Shown: in pieces, positions 30,016 to 39,559 of the stretch
How the letters are laid out: each line of letters starts with the position of its first letter
Position numbering within the stretch: the stretch's first letter is position 1
Source: Nonlabens ulvanivorans
Lineage (GTDB): Bacteria > Bacteroidota > Bacteroidia > Flavobacteriales > Flavobacteriaceae
Length of the DNA stretch: 64,000 bases
Assembly (NCBI RefSeq): GCF_000755285.1
Contig: NZ_BBMK01000002.1
Span: 62,001 to 126,000 of the forward strand
Reading direction: 5' to 3'
The notes under the pieces: generated by a model
Database searches by the model: none
What the model saw: the letters and a program-made list of their open reading frames with translations, nothing else
Told to the model about the DNA's origin: nothing
Made by a program: the position numbers and the translations under genes

Positions 30016-30795
30016 ATGATATCTGTAGTTATACGTAATAAAAATCAAGAAGTAGCCTTAGAGTTTTTGCTTAAAAACCTAAGAGAACGCTACAATGAAG
30101 ATATTGCTGAGATTGTGGTTGTAGATAATTTGTCTACAGATAGAAGTGAAGAGATTACAAAAAAGTATAACGCTCGATTCGAAACCATCAGGGAATTCAG
30201 TTATGGTGGTAGTGCAAATTTCGCAGCTCAAAAAGCGACGCATGACATCGTAGTGATTTTTAGTGCACATTCCTATCCAGTAAGTCACGACTTTTTTAAG
30301 CTCATACAGCAAAAGTTCAATGAAAATGAAAACCTCGCTGGATTACGATGCCTTCATAATTCAAACGATTATAAAAACTATATTAATGGGATACAGGCAA
30401 AAGATGATCCTAATAAATCTGGACTCATTTTTTCAGGATCTGCCTTTAATAGAAGAGTATGGAAAGAACACCCGTTTAGAGAAGATGTAGCCACTTTTGA
30501 AGATAAGGAATGGTCTAAAAGAGTCCTCGAGTTAGATTATGATATTGAATTTGTACCGTCTATTTTTAATTATCATATCCACCGTACTAAGGCTCAATTA
30601 TTCTTTAGATTTAAAAATGATATCATAGGTAATTACCAGCTATGGCATGAGGATATTTCGTTTATTGCAGTCTCTAAAGGTTTGGTAATGAACTGTTATC
30701 GTGCTGTAAAAAATATGTTTGTAGACATATTCTATGCCTTTAAACGATACTTTAAAGTATTGTCTTTCCTATCAAATAAACCAGAAAAATTCTAA
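30016..30795 (+). CDS. Family 2 glycosyltransferase
   Basis: This 259-residue GT-A enzyme starts MISVVIRNKNQEVALEFLLK with IVVVDNLSTDRSEEI and IREFSYGGSANFAA. FSAHSYPVSHDFFK stands in the metal-site position with SAH instead of DAD. This variant is common in rhamnosyltransferase-like GT2 enzymes. The later EDKEWSKRVLELDYDIEFVP fits the catalytic base region. It overlaps the following acyltransferase gene at a TAATG. Confidence 0.82.
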   Translation: MISVVIRNKNQEVALEFLLKNLRERYNEDIAEIVVVDNLSTDRSEEITKKYNARFETIREFSYGGSANFAAQKATHDIVVIFSAHSYPVSHDFFKLIQQKFNENENLAGLRCLHNSNDYKNYINGIQAKDDPNKSGLIFSGSAFNRRVWKEHPFREDVATFEDKEWSKRVLELDYDIEFVPSIFNYHIHRTKAQLFFRFKNDIIGNYQLWHEDISFIAVSKGLVMNCYRAVKNMFVDIFYAFKRYFKVLSFLSNKPEKF

Positions 30796-31808
30796 TGGTT
30801 AGACATAAGAATAACTTTGATTTCTTACGGTTTTTATTTGCCATTTTTGTGATTATCACACATTCCTTTGCACTCAGCGGTATTTCAGATAAAAAGGAAT
30901 GGCTGGTAGCCTTCACACATCATCAAACTAGTTTCTCTGCTATAGGTTTGAGCGGTTTTTTTACCATTAGTGGTTATTTTATTTATGTAAGCTTGATGCG
31001 TAGTCCTAATTTGAAAATTTATTTCAAGAAAAGATTGTTGCGCATCATTCCAGGTTTGCTAGTGGTTTTGCTAATTACATTATGTATAATCCCATTGCTG
31101 TACACGGTAAGCGAGCCATTGCTAACTAATACATCTTACTTTACTTATTTGCCTCGTAATATTTCTTTATACGGTTTTCAAGGTCCTATAGATGGCGTTT
31201 TTGAGAAACTTCCTTACCATTCTATTAATGGCTCGTTATGGACCATTCAATATGAGTTTTCATTGTATGTTGCGTTAATAATGCTCTATTTTATCAAACC
31301 TTTTAAAAATCTCCAGTTGTGGTGTACTATTTCCTTATTAGTTGTAATGATTGTCTTGTACCGCACAAATTTTTATAACGTTCACAACAGTCAGGTTTTC
31401 CAAATATTAGGAGTGCACGTACTTAATTTGGGTGGTTTTTTTGTGGCGGGAGCAGTACTTGCGCAATTTGAATTTAAAAAATGGAATCATCTAAGAATAG
31501 TTGCAATTACAGCCGCATTAATATTAATCGCGTTTTATTTAGGAATTTATAATGACGTGAAGCATGTGCTATTTCCGCTATGTATAATGAGTTTAGGGTT
31601 CATACCTATTAAATTCATGCAGCGATTTAGTAATTATGGAGACGGCTCTTATGGTATTTATATTTATGCTTTCCCGATACAGCAAATATTGATTTATAAT
31701 TTCAACTTAGACCTTGTAGAGTTTATCATTTACTCGATAATTTTATCTATAATTATGGGTTATATTTCATGGCATCTTGTGGAGAAACGAGCACTGAGGT
31801 TGAAATAA
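30795..31808 (+). CDS. Acyltransferase-3 family membrane protein (OafA/YrhL type)
   Basis: This 337-residue membrane enzyme is of the kind that O-acylates sugars. About ten helices are visible. The N-terminus MVRHKNNFDFLRFLFAIFVI carries the family signature in which the first helix follows a DxLR-like motif. ITHSFALSG supplies the conserved His, and LLRIIPGLLVVL carries a conserved Arg. It sits in the middle of the glycosyltransferase run, overlapping the previous gene, and probably adds O-acetyl groups to the chain. Confidence 0.87.
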   Translation: MVRHKNNFDFLRFLFAIFVIITHSFALSGISDKKEWLVAFTHHQTSFSAIGLSGFFTISGYFIYVSLMRSPNLKIYFKKRLLRIIPGLLVVLLITLCIIPLLYTVSEPLLTNTSYFTYLPRNISLYGFQGPIDGVFEKLPYHSINGSLWTIQYEFSLYVALIMLYFIKPFKNLQLWCTISLLVVMIVLYRTNFYNVHNSQVFQILGVHVLNLGGFFVAGAVLAQFEFKKWNHLRIVAITAALILIAFYLGIYNDVKHVLFPLCIMSLGFIPIKFMQRFSNYGDGSYGIYIYAFPIQQILIYNFNLDLVEFIIYSIILSIIMGYISWHLVEKRALRLK

Positions 31809-31858
31809 ATAAGCTATATTACCTATGGCCTTTATAAATTTGAAAAGTACTTTTTTCT

Positions 31859-32854
31859 ATGTCTAACAGTATTACCATAGTCATTCCTAACCGCAATCGC
31901 GACCTTAGAACGGTGGAGCGCAGTTTAGCTTCTATAGTACCACAACTGGATAGTAATCATAGATTAGTGGTAGTAGATTATGGTAGTCATCTTTCCTATC
32001 AGAAAGAGCTGCAGAATTTGCTTCAAAAATTTACAACCATAGAATTAATTCTTTGTCCCACGCAAGGCCAGTTATGGAATAAATCACGATGTATTAATAT
32101 CGTTTTGAAGACTTGTACTACCACGCACTTCATGGTGTCTGATATGGATATGATATGGCATCCACAATTTTTTGAAAATCAACTCGATTCTTTTTCTCTT
32201 AATGAATCCGTCTATTATACCGTAGGCGTCATGACCGAAGAAGAAAGCAAGCTGGATGAACCTTTTGAAAAACTAGCTATAAAATTTCAGACTAATGATG
32301 AGGCAACAGGAATAACAGTTTTTCCTACTGAACACTTGAAGTTTATCAACGGTTTTGATGAATTTTATCACGGTTGGGGGGGCAGTGAAGATACAGATGC
32401 TCATATGAGATTACGACATGCTGGTTATGGAGTACGCTTTCGCGAAAGCGAGATCCTATTCAAACACCAGTGGCATGCAAAAACGTATCGTAGTAAAAAC
32501 AGTACAGCACCATTTCATTCTGGTCTGGAACAAATCAACCATTCCTATTTATCGCTAACGGAAGCAACTAAAAAAGTTAAAGCAAATCAAAATAGATCTT
32601 GGGGGGGAATAGCTTGTGATAGCAAACTCTATGAACAATTAGCACAGCCATCCATGAAAATTTCTAGACATGCCACCGCACCAGAGATAAAAGCTCTAAT
32701 ACATTATACAAATGATCTCCCTAATTCAGAAATACTTGAAGTGCGCATCACACCACATCCAGAATTTAATTCTCTCAAATCTGGAGTAAAAAATATCTTA
32801 GGTAAAAAGATTCCTGATTTCATGGTGCTAGATGAGGCAAACCGTTTTTATTAG
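31859..32854 (+). CDS. Glycosyltransferase with galactosyltransferase-like C-terminal domain
   Basis: The GT-A core starts SITIVIPNRNRDLRTVERSL, with VVVDYGSHLSYQ, SDMDMIWHPQFFE at the metal site and a later HGWGGSEDTDAHMRLRHAGY region. This combination resembles polysaccharide galactosyl/GalNAc transferases. Two seven-G runs occur, at 32376-32382 (GWGGSED, where GWGSED would be usual) and 32601-32607 (SWGGIA). An exact palindrome copy lies directly after the first and encodes RFRESE. The sugar is unknown. Confidence 0.8.
   Translation: MSNSITIVIPNRNRDLRTVERSLASIVPQLDSNHRLVVVDYGSHLSYQKELQNLLQKFTTIELILCPTQGQLWNKSRCINIVLKTCTTTHFMVSDMDMIWHPQFFENQLDSFSLNESVYYTVGVMTEEESKLDEPFEKLAIKFQTNDEATGITVFPTEHLKFINGFDEFYHGWGGSEDTDAHMRLRHAGYGVRFRESEILFKHQWHAKTYRSKNSTAPFHSGLEQINHSYLSLTEATKKVKANQNRSWGGIACDSKLYEQLAQPSMKISRHATAPEIKALIHYTNDLPNSEILEVRITPHPEFNSLKSGVKNILGKKIPDFMVLDEANRFY
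32436..32449. repeat. GCTTTCGCGAAAGC palindrome, exact copy 5
   Basis: Perfect 14-base palindrome within a glycosyltransferase gene, read as RFRESE. Confidence 0.95.
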
Positions 32855-32948
32855 AAGCTCTAATCATAAATTACCATAATTGTGCCTACAGCTATAATTA
32901 TGATAGCTATAAATCTGAAATTTACTTCTCTATAAATTTGAATCGTTA

Positions 32949-33881
32949 ATGCCAGGCGCTCATCATTATAAAAGAGAAGATTTAATCGCAAGTATATTTG
33001 TCCTTGCTTATAATCAAGAGAAATTCATTAGGCAAACTCTAGATTCATTACTCGCTCAAAAGACTAGTTTTACCTTTAAAATCGTAATTGGTGATGATGC
33101 CAGTACAGACCTTACGTCTAGTATATGTGAAGAGTATGCCCTTAAATTTCCTCAAGTCATAGATTATCATAGAAATGAGGAGAACTTAGGATTAATGGGG
33201 AATTTTGTTCAAACAGCATCCCGATTAGAAGGAAAATATATTGCTATTTGCGATGGTGATGATTACTGGATAAATGAGGAAAAATTAGAGAGACAAGTAA
33301 GCTTTTTAGAAGAGAATCTTCAGTATGCGGTAGTAGGAACTGGCGTTCAATTACTTTTAAATGATGGTCAAATAAGAGAGAAATCACCTGCTCACCTTCA
33401 AGAGTATTCATTAACTGAAATGATAGCCGATAATAAAATAGTAGCTCCTACGGCAGTCTTTAGAAATTATAAAACCATACAATCCTTACCGAGTTGGTTT
33501 AAAGATATGCCTTATGGTGACTGGCCACTATACTTAATGGCACTTCAAGAGTATCAAGCTAAGGCTTGTGTTCTCCCAGGTTTAACCTCAGTATATCGAT
33601 TGCAAACTGGGGGGGAGAGTTTTAAAATGCGTCAGACCTTATCAAAGGTTTATAAAAATAATGCACTTATTTTAGAGCATCTACTTTCTGAAAAATTTAT
33701 GAAATCTATTAGTAAAGAACTTAAAGATGGTTGGAAAGCTCAAAAGTTTAAACAAGTGCTCGCCCTACATAACGAAAATCATGCAAGCAAGGCATTTATT
33801 TATTTTTGTAAGCTCTCTTTTTTATACCCATCATTGCAGCGACTTAAACATTATCTATATGCTCTAAAGAAACGGACATAA
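32949..33881 (+). CDS. Family 2 glycosyltransferase
   Basis: This 310-residue GT-A enzyme has IASIFVLAYNQEKFIRQTLD, FKIVIGDDASTD and the metal site IAICDGDDYWIN, with DMPYGDWPLYLMALQ as the later acidic site. A seven-G run (33609-33615) gives QTGGES, which may hold one Gly more than usual. It is co-directional with the following GT4 gene and separated from it by nine bases. Confidence 0.85.
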   Translation: MPGAHHYKREDLIASIFVLAYNQEKFIRQTLDSLLAQKTSFTFKIVIGDDASTDLTSSICEEYALKFPQVIDYHRNEENLGLMGNFVQTASRLEGKYIAICDGDDYWINEEKLERQVSFLEENLQYAVVGTGVQLLLNDGQIREKSPAHLQEYSLTEMIADNKIVAPTAVFRNYKTIQSLPSWFKDMPYGDWPLYLMALQEYQAKACVLPGLTSVYRLQTGGESFKMRQTLSKVYKNNALILEHLLSEKFMKSISKELKDGWKAQKFKQVLALHNENHASKAFIYFCKLSFLYPSLQRLKHYLYALKKRT

Positions 33882-33890
33882 GCTTAACCT

Positions 33891-35040
33891 ATGAAAATCT
33901 TACTCGTTTCCATGAATTCTATTCACTTCCGCCGCTGGTCTGACCAGTTGCGAGATGCTGAACATGAGGTTTTTTGGTTTGATATTTTAGATCAAGGTTA
34001 TTCACCATCTATGAACTGGATGACTCAAATCACCGGATGGAAAAAGGGATTTTTAAGAAAGAGAGGCCGCACATTTTTAAAAAATAAACTTCCTAAATTA
34101 TATAATGCGCTAGTACATAAGTATGATAATTTAGTTGAAGACGCTTTTGCAAAAGCGTTACAAGAAATACAACCTGACCTGGTACACAGTTTTGCGTTAT
34201 ACGTATCCTGTACACCTATTTTAAATGTGATGAATTCACATCCAGATGTTTCATGGATATATTCATCATGGGGGGGCAGTGATTTGTTTTATTACAGAAA
34301 TGAGCCTACCTATTAAAAGATATTCAAGCGGTGTTACCACGTGTTAACTATATGTTTGCAGACTGTAAAAGAGATCAGGAAATTGCTAATGAACTCGGTT
34401 TTAACGGAAAACATTTGGGAGTTTTTCCAGGTGGTGGCGGTTTTGATTTGTCATTATTTGAAAAATATAAAATTCTTTTTGAGAAACGTAACATCATCGC
34501 GATTAAAGGGAATCAAATCGATCCGGTAGAGCGATACCTGTTTTAAAAGCGCTGGAATCGTTGCATAAAGAATTACAAGACTATAAAATTGTTGTTTTTG
34601 GAGCTGAGAATCCAGAGGTTTTCCATTTTCAAAAAAGTAAAGATTTAGATATTCAAGTTTTAGGGTTGATGGAGTATGAAGATCTAATTCAATTACTGTG
34701 TACTAGTTCGATTTATATAGGTAACTCAAACAGTGACGGAATGCCTAATACACTGCTAGAAGCTATTTGTGCAGGTTCTTTTCTCCTACAGTCTAATCCA
34801 GGTGGTGCCACTGCAGAACTTATAGAAAATAATAAAAATGGATTACTCATAGAGAATTGTGAAGACGTATCTCATATTAAAGTTCAAATAAAAAATGCGA
34901 TTACAAATAAGCAGCTGTTGCAAAATGCAGTTGATTTCAATACTTCAAAGGTCGTCCCACGATTAAGTCGTCAAGTTGTTCAAGATCAAGTTATAAAAGC
35001 ATATAATTCTCTAGGAAATGAGATCAACCGTTTTAATTAG
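33891..35040 (+). CDS. Family 4 glycosyltransferase, two frameshifts
   Basis: A GT-B enzyme is split by two frame losses. The N-terminus MKILLVSMNSIHFRRWSDQL is followed by IQPDLVHSFALY and YSSWGGSDLFYYRNEPTY. One T added near 34313 gives YLKDIQAVLPRVNYMFADCK, and a further base near 34531 links to IPVLKALESLHKELQDYKIV. The donor half has IYIGNSNSDGMPNTLLEAIC with conserved E and GGATAELIE. The repaired length is 383 residues. A seven-G run (34270-34276) places an extra Gly in WGGSD, where WGSD is usual. Confidence 0.82.
34143..34156. repeat. Variant palindrome GCTTTTGCAAAAGC
   Basis: It differs from the common element by a C-to-T and a matching G-to-A change and remains a perfect palindrome. 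It is read as AFAKA in a GT4 gene. Confidence 0.6.
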
Positions 35041-35058
35041 AAATTATCATCTTTCTAT

Positions 35059-36000
35059 ATGAAAAAATTTACTTCATACTTGCTGGTTTCAGTACTGCTA
35101 GTTTTTAGCATTGCCTTAGTGTTAGATATCATCTTTTCTAAAACTTCGCAACTTATAGAATCAGATCTAAGCGATGAGCAAAGTGTGTGGAATGATATTT
35201 ATAAATCTAAAATAGAAACAGATGTTGCTATTTATGGGTCATCTAGAGCTTGGGTACATGTAGACCCTACAGTTATAGATAGTATTTTACATGTTTCGAG
35301 TTATAATTTAGGTATAGATGGATATTCATTCCATATGCAACATTACCGTCATCAAGAATATTTAAAATACAATAAGAAACCTAAACAAATTATTTTAATT
35401 GTAGACTGGATGAGTTTTAAATTAGAAAAAGAAGGTTTATATAATTCAAATCAGTTTAGACCTTATATGCTATGGAATCGTAATAGCATTGAATATTTAG
35501 GTGATAATGAAGCAACTAGTCTGTTGGATTTTTATATTCCATTTTATAGATATGCTGGCAGAATTAATCCCTTTAGAAGTTTCATTGAAGAAAATAGTCC
35601 GATAATAGAAAGAGAGAAAGGCTTTAAAAGTTTCAGTAAAGAATGGAAATCTCAATACGTAAAACCATTCCATCAAAAATTTGATATTGAAACTTTAAAT
35701 CTGTTTGAAGAATTTCTAATTGACATGAAGTCAGAGAACATAAACGTTACCTTAGTTGTCGCACCGTTTTATATAGTAGGTCAGGACATAGTTCTCAATA
35801 AAGATGAAAATATGAGCATCATCAGTAAAATTGCTGATGAGCAATCTGTACTATTGATAGACTATTCAAAGTCTTATATAAGTTACCAAAAAGAATATTT
35901 CTATAATAACTCTCATTTAAATGCGAAAGGAGCTCGCATATTTAGTTTAAAACTCGCAAATGATTTAAAATCGTCCAAAACACCGACTCTCAAAGATTAA
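35059..36000 (+). CDS. SGNH-like membrane-anchored protein
   Basis: A single N-terminal helix (residues 5-26) anchors a periplasmic domain. It starts DVAIYGSSRAWVHVDPTVID, where GSSR is the block I serine of SGNH hydrolases. The C-terminal YFYNNSHLNAKGARIFS holds the His, preceded by LLIDYSKSYISYQ. Proteins of this type act with MBOAT acyltransferases to acylate glycans. A second SGNH-like gene lies beside the MBOAT gene 5 kb downstream, so this one may serve OafA or be independent. Confidence 0.65.
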   Translation: MKKFTSYLLVSVLLVFSIALVLDIIFSKTSQLIESDLSDEQSVWNDIYKSKIETDVAIYGSSRAWVHVDPTVIDSILHVSSYNLGIDGYSFHMQHYRHQEYLKYNKKPKQIILIVDWMSFKLEKEGLYNSNQFRPYMLWNRNSIEYLGDNEATSLLDFYIPFYRYAGRINPFRSFIEENSPIIEREKGFKSFSKEWKSQYVKPFHQKFDIETLNLFEEFLIDMKSENINVTLVVAPFYIVGQDIVLNKDENMSIISKIADEQSVLLIDYSKSYISYQKEYFYNNSHLNAKGARIFSLKLANDLKSSKTPTLKD

Positions 36001-36062
36001 TCGTTAATATTTTTAACAAGTTATCCACTCGATTCCTTAAATTTGCTCACAACCCTATATCT

Positions 36063-37232
36063 ATGAAATCCATAGGATTTATACCATTACGAGCAGGCTC
36101 AAAAGGCATACCAGGTAAAAACAAAAAGAAGCTTTTAGGAAGACCTCTTTTTTGTTGGGCGCTAGGTGAAGCCATTGCTTCAGATCTCGACGAAGTCTAT
36201 GTTTATACAGATGATCAAGACATTCTATCTTTTATAGAAAAAGAGTACCATTGGACTACTAAGGTAAAAGCGATAAAACGCAGCGATGCCAGCGCTACAG
36301 ATACCGCAAGTACAGAACTAGCAATGATGGAATTTGTAAACAGCATTGATTCTGCATTTGATTTGTTCTGTTTACTTCAAGCGACTTCACCTTTTACCAC
36401 TGCTGTTGATATCAACAACTGTCTAGATGCCGTTGTAAATGGTAAGAATTATGACAGTGCCTTAACCGTCGTAAATTCACATCGATTCACCTGGCATGCA
36501 GACGGTACTCCTAAAAACTATGATATTTTCAATAGACCTCGTAGACAGGATTTTGAAGGACTATTAATTGAAAACGGTGCTTGTTATGTGACTACTGATT
36601 CCGCTTTACGCGAAAGCAAGAATAGAATAAGCGGTAATATAGCAACAGTTCTTATGCCCGAGGATAGTCTTACTGAGATCGATTCCTTAACAGACTGGAA
36701 AATAGTTGAAGAATTATTAGCAGCTCGTTTAAAATCAAAGAAACAAAGTAATCGCATCACTCATTTAATTCTGGATGTAGATGGTGTCTTTACAGATGGT
36801 TGTATTTATTACGGTGCAGATGGTGAGTTGATGAAGAAATTTGACATGCGTGACGGAATGGGCTTAGAAATTCTACGTCAGTATGGAGTAGAAGTAATGG
36901 TGATGACTTCTGAGGATTCTCAGATAGTCGCAAGCCGAATGAAGAAATTAAAAATTAAAGACCTTTATCTAGGTGTAAAAGATAAATACAGTTTGCTCTC
37001 TAGGATAGTAACTGACAGGAACTTATCATTCTCCAACATTGCCTACATCGGTGATGATGTGAATGATATGGCAAACATTTGTGCCGCTGGCTGGTCATTT
37101 ACTCCAGCAAATGCAACACAACCTATAAAAAATCATGCAGATGTGATTCTGCAAAACAATAGCGCCGAAGGAGCCATCCGTGAGGCGACAGAATTTATCA
37201 TAAAATATAACAACCGATATGAGTCATTATAA
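36063..37232 (+). CDS. CMP-nonulosonate synthetase fused to KdsC-like HAD phosphatase
   Basis: The N-terminal half (about residues 1-225) is an NeuA-type cytidylyltransferase with IGFIPLRAGSKGIPGKNKKK at the CTP site and FCLLQATSPF. The C-terminal half (about 236-389) is a HAD phosphatase of the KdsC/YrbI type. It shows LILDVDGVFTDGCIYY, MTSEDS and IAYIGDDVNDM. The two halves are in one frame with no break. The phosphatase would remove phosphate from a nonulosonate-9-phosphate (inference). The same two-domain order is known in vertebrate CMAS. The gene overlaps the NeuB gene by 14 bases. Confidence 0.85.
   Translation: MKSIGFIPLRAGSKGIPGKNKKKLLGRPLFCWALGEAIASDLDEVYVYTDDQDILSFIEKEYHWTTKVKAIKRSDASATDTASTELAMMEFVNSIDSAFDLFCLLQATSPFTTAVDINNCLDAVVNGKNYDSALTVVNSHRFTWHADGTPKNYDIFNRPRRQDFEGLLIENGACYVTTDSALRESKNRISGNIATVLMPEDSLTEIDSLTDWKIVEELLAARLKSKKQSNRITHLILDVDGVFTDGCIYYGADGELMKKFDMRDGMGLEILRQYGVEVMVMTSEDSQIVASRMKKLKIKDLYLGVKDKYSLLSRIVTDRNLSFSNIAYIGDDVNDMANICAAGWSFTPANATQPIKNHADVILQNNSAEGAIREATEFIIKYNNRYESL
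36603..36617. repeat. Near copy GCTTTACGCGAAAGC
   Basis: One base is inserted in the left arm. It is read as ALRES in the CMP-nonulosonate synthetase gene. Confidence 0.6.
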
Positions 37233-38094
37233 AGCACCATATACCATTGCAGAGATAGGTGGAAACCATAAAGGCGATATGGAAATCGCAAAAGAGTTGA
37301 TCAAAGTAGCTGCTATTTTTTGTAAAGTAGATGCGGTAAAGTTTCAAAAACGTCATAACGTAGAGTTGTTAACTAAAGAACAATACGAGGCACCGCATCC
37401 TAATCCAGTAAACTCATATGGAGATACTTATGGAGCGCATAGAGAATTTTTAGAATTTGATGTCAACCAGCATGCAGAATTGAAAGCCTATTGTGAAGAG
37501 GTAGGAATTACTTATTCTACAAGTGTATGGGATGTTACCAGTGCCAAAGAAATAGCAGGTCTAAACCCTGAATTTATTAAAATCCCTAGTGCATGTAACA
37601 ATCACTATGAAATGCTAGGCTGGTTGTGTGAAAATTATAAAGGAGAAATACATTGTTCTACAGGAATGACTACTAAGGATGAGGTGGAAGAACTCGTAGA
37701 GTTTTTTGAAAAGCATCACCGTGCAAAAGATTTAGTGCTCTACAACTGTACATCAGGATATCCAGTACCATTTCCAGATGTTTGTTTATTGGATATAACA
37801 ACGATGATTCAAAAATATGGTGAGCGAGTAAAAACAATAGGATTCTCTGGACACCATTTAGGTATCGCTGTAGATGTTGCTGCCTACACACTAGGAGCAA
37901 ATGTTGTAGAACGTCACTACACACTTGATAGAACGTGGAAAGGAACAGATCACAGTGCATCTTTAGAACCAGCTGGAATGAGAAAACTAGCTCGTGATTT
38001 AAAAGCTGTTTACCAAGCATTAGACTATAAAGCGACAGACATTTTACCTATTGAGCAAGTGCAACGTGATAAGTTGAAATTCCGTAAAGTCTAA
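37219..38094 (+). CDS. NeuB-family nonulosonic acid synthase without SAF domain
   Basis: This enzyme would condense phosphoenolpyruvate with a hexosamine or hexose (or its phosphate) to give a nonulosonic acid. NeuB features are YTIAEIGGNHKGDMEIAKEL, AVKFQKRH, YSTSVWDVTSAKE, EFIKIPSACNNHYEML, CTSGYPVP, IGFSGHHLG and VVERHYTLDRTWKGTDHSAS. The product is only 291 residues and lacks the C-terminal antifreeze-like (SAF) domain of classical NeuB. No frame loss is visible at its end, so the shortness seems real. No gene for an epimerase such as NeuC was recognised nearby. Confidence 0.85.
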   Translation: MSHYKAPYTIAEIGGNHKGDMEIAKELIKVAAIFCKVDAVKFQKRHNVELLTKEQYEAPHPNPVNSYGDTYGAHREFLEFDVNQHAELKAYCEEVGITYSTSVWDVTSAKEIAGLNPEFIKIPSACNNHYEMLGWLCENYKGEIHCSTGMTTKDEVEELVEFFEKHHRAKDLVLYNCTSGYPVPFPDVCLLDITTMIQKYGERVKTIGFSGHHLGIAVDVAAYTLGANVVERHYTLDRTWKGTDHSASLEPAGMRKLARDLKAVYQALDYKATDILPIEQVQRDKLKFRKV

Positions 38095-38119
38095 ATCGAA
38101 CTCGAATTTAAATTCGAAC

Positions 38120-39558
38120 TTGAAAAAATACAACCGCACTGTGTCAATTTCTAATTCTAAAAAGTCAAAAGTATTTATTCTCTTTCCTGATGGAGTAGGA
38201 TTGCGCAATTTTGCATTTACTCAATTTAAAGAAATAGGTGAGCAGCAAGGCTTTGATATTACGTACTGGAACAATACTATTTTCTCACTTAAAGAAGAAT
38301 TAGGTTATCCAGAATTAAAGATAGAAAGTACCAGGATACATCCTAAAACACCTGTGATCAATCATGCTCGTAAAAGAGTCGAGTTATCACTTTCGCGAAA
38401 GCGGACTAAGGACAATGTCTATCCTACTTATAGATTTCCACTGCGATGGAATAGTATTAAGAATATAGCTAAAAGTTCATTTGTTAAGTTTCATGAAACC
38501 TTTAGCGCTACACCAAAAGGCTGGCAACGCTTAATGGATGACATGAATGCTGCAGAGCGTTCAACAGCGCGTTATCGTGAGGTTAAAACACAACTGGAAG
38601 AACACCGACCAGATCTGGTTTTTTGTACTACACAACGAGCCACTCAGGCTATTGCACCTATTCTTGCTGCAAAAGATCTTGGGATTAAAACAGCTTGTTG
38701 GATTTATAGCTGGGATAATCTTCCTAAAGGAATGACGACAGTTGAGACGGATTATTATTTTGTCTGGTCAGATTTGATGAAAGAACAGTTGCTAGAATAT
38801 TATCCAAAGACTAGACAAGAACAAATATTTGTTACAGGAACACCACAATTTGAGCCTCATTATGATGCTTCTATATTGCTTCGCGAAAGCGTTTTTGTGA
38901 AGATCATGGTTTAAATGAAAATACTAAGTACATATGTTTTTCTGGAGATGACGAAACGACTTCACCGCTGGATCAATATTATTTAAAAGATACCGCGATT
39001 GCAGTCCGTAGATTGCGGGATGAAGGACGCGACGTGGCAATTATCTATCGCAAAGTACCTATTGATTTTTCAGGCCGTTATGATGCGATCTTAGAAGAAT
39101 ATAAAGACGTGATTACAGCTATAGATCCATTATGGAAGCCTATGGGGGGGAATCAATGGAATCAAGTGATGCCAACTAAAGAGGATTTTACATTATTAGT
39201 GAATACATGTTACCATTGTGAGCTAGTAGTTAATATATGTTCTAGTATGGTATTTGATTTTATTGCGCATGATAAGCCTACTATCTATCCTAATTATGAG
39301 CAACCACAACTCAAAAAAGGAATACGTGATATAGGGCAAAATTATAAATATGTCCATTTCCGTTCGATGCCGGATTATGATACAACAGTCACTTGGGCGA
39401 TGAATAAGAGAGAAATTTATGATGGAATTAAAGGATTGCTGGATGGTGATTTAGATCCAGTACCTATGACTAAAAAGTGGTATGGAATAGTTAATGAACC
39501 TGAATCTCCAGAAAAAGCGAGTGAGCGTATTTGGGATGGGATAAATGAAATAGCGTAA
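38120..39558 (+). CDS. Putative GT-B-like glycosyltransferase of the polysaccharide locus, frameshifted
   Basis: The protein begins at TTG 38120 with KVFILFPDGVGLRNFAFTQF and continues through RPDLVFCTTQRATQAIAP, WIYSWDNLPKG and FVTGTPQFEPHYDA. It is a GT-B-like layout seen in Bacteroidetes surface-glycan loci, but I cannot name the family. The frame is lost at 38880, where the palindrome repeat reads GCTTCGCGAAAGC instead of GCTTTCGCGAAAGC. Restoring the T gives LSRKRFCEDHGLNENTKYIC and a 479-residue protein. A seven-G run (39144-39150) gives MGGNQWNQ. It abuts the MBOAT gene after one base. Confidence 0.6.
38390..38402. repeat. Near copy CTTTCGCGAAAGC
   Basis: This is the common palindrome with A instead of G at the first position. 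It is read as SLSRKR. Confidence 0.8.
38878..38890. repeat. Broken copy GCTTCGCGAAAGC at a frameshift
   Basis: One T is missing from the left arm exactly where the host gene loses its frame. The intact repeat would restore the frame. Confidence 0.85.
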
Positions 39559-39559
39559 T

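Noticed and set aside
38093..38119. Short inverted-repeat-like AT-rich stretch after neuB as a terminator
   Set aside because: Repeats of TCGAA and TTCGAA are present, but there is no stable stem followed by a T tract, and genes continue in the same direction.
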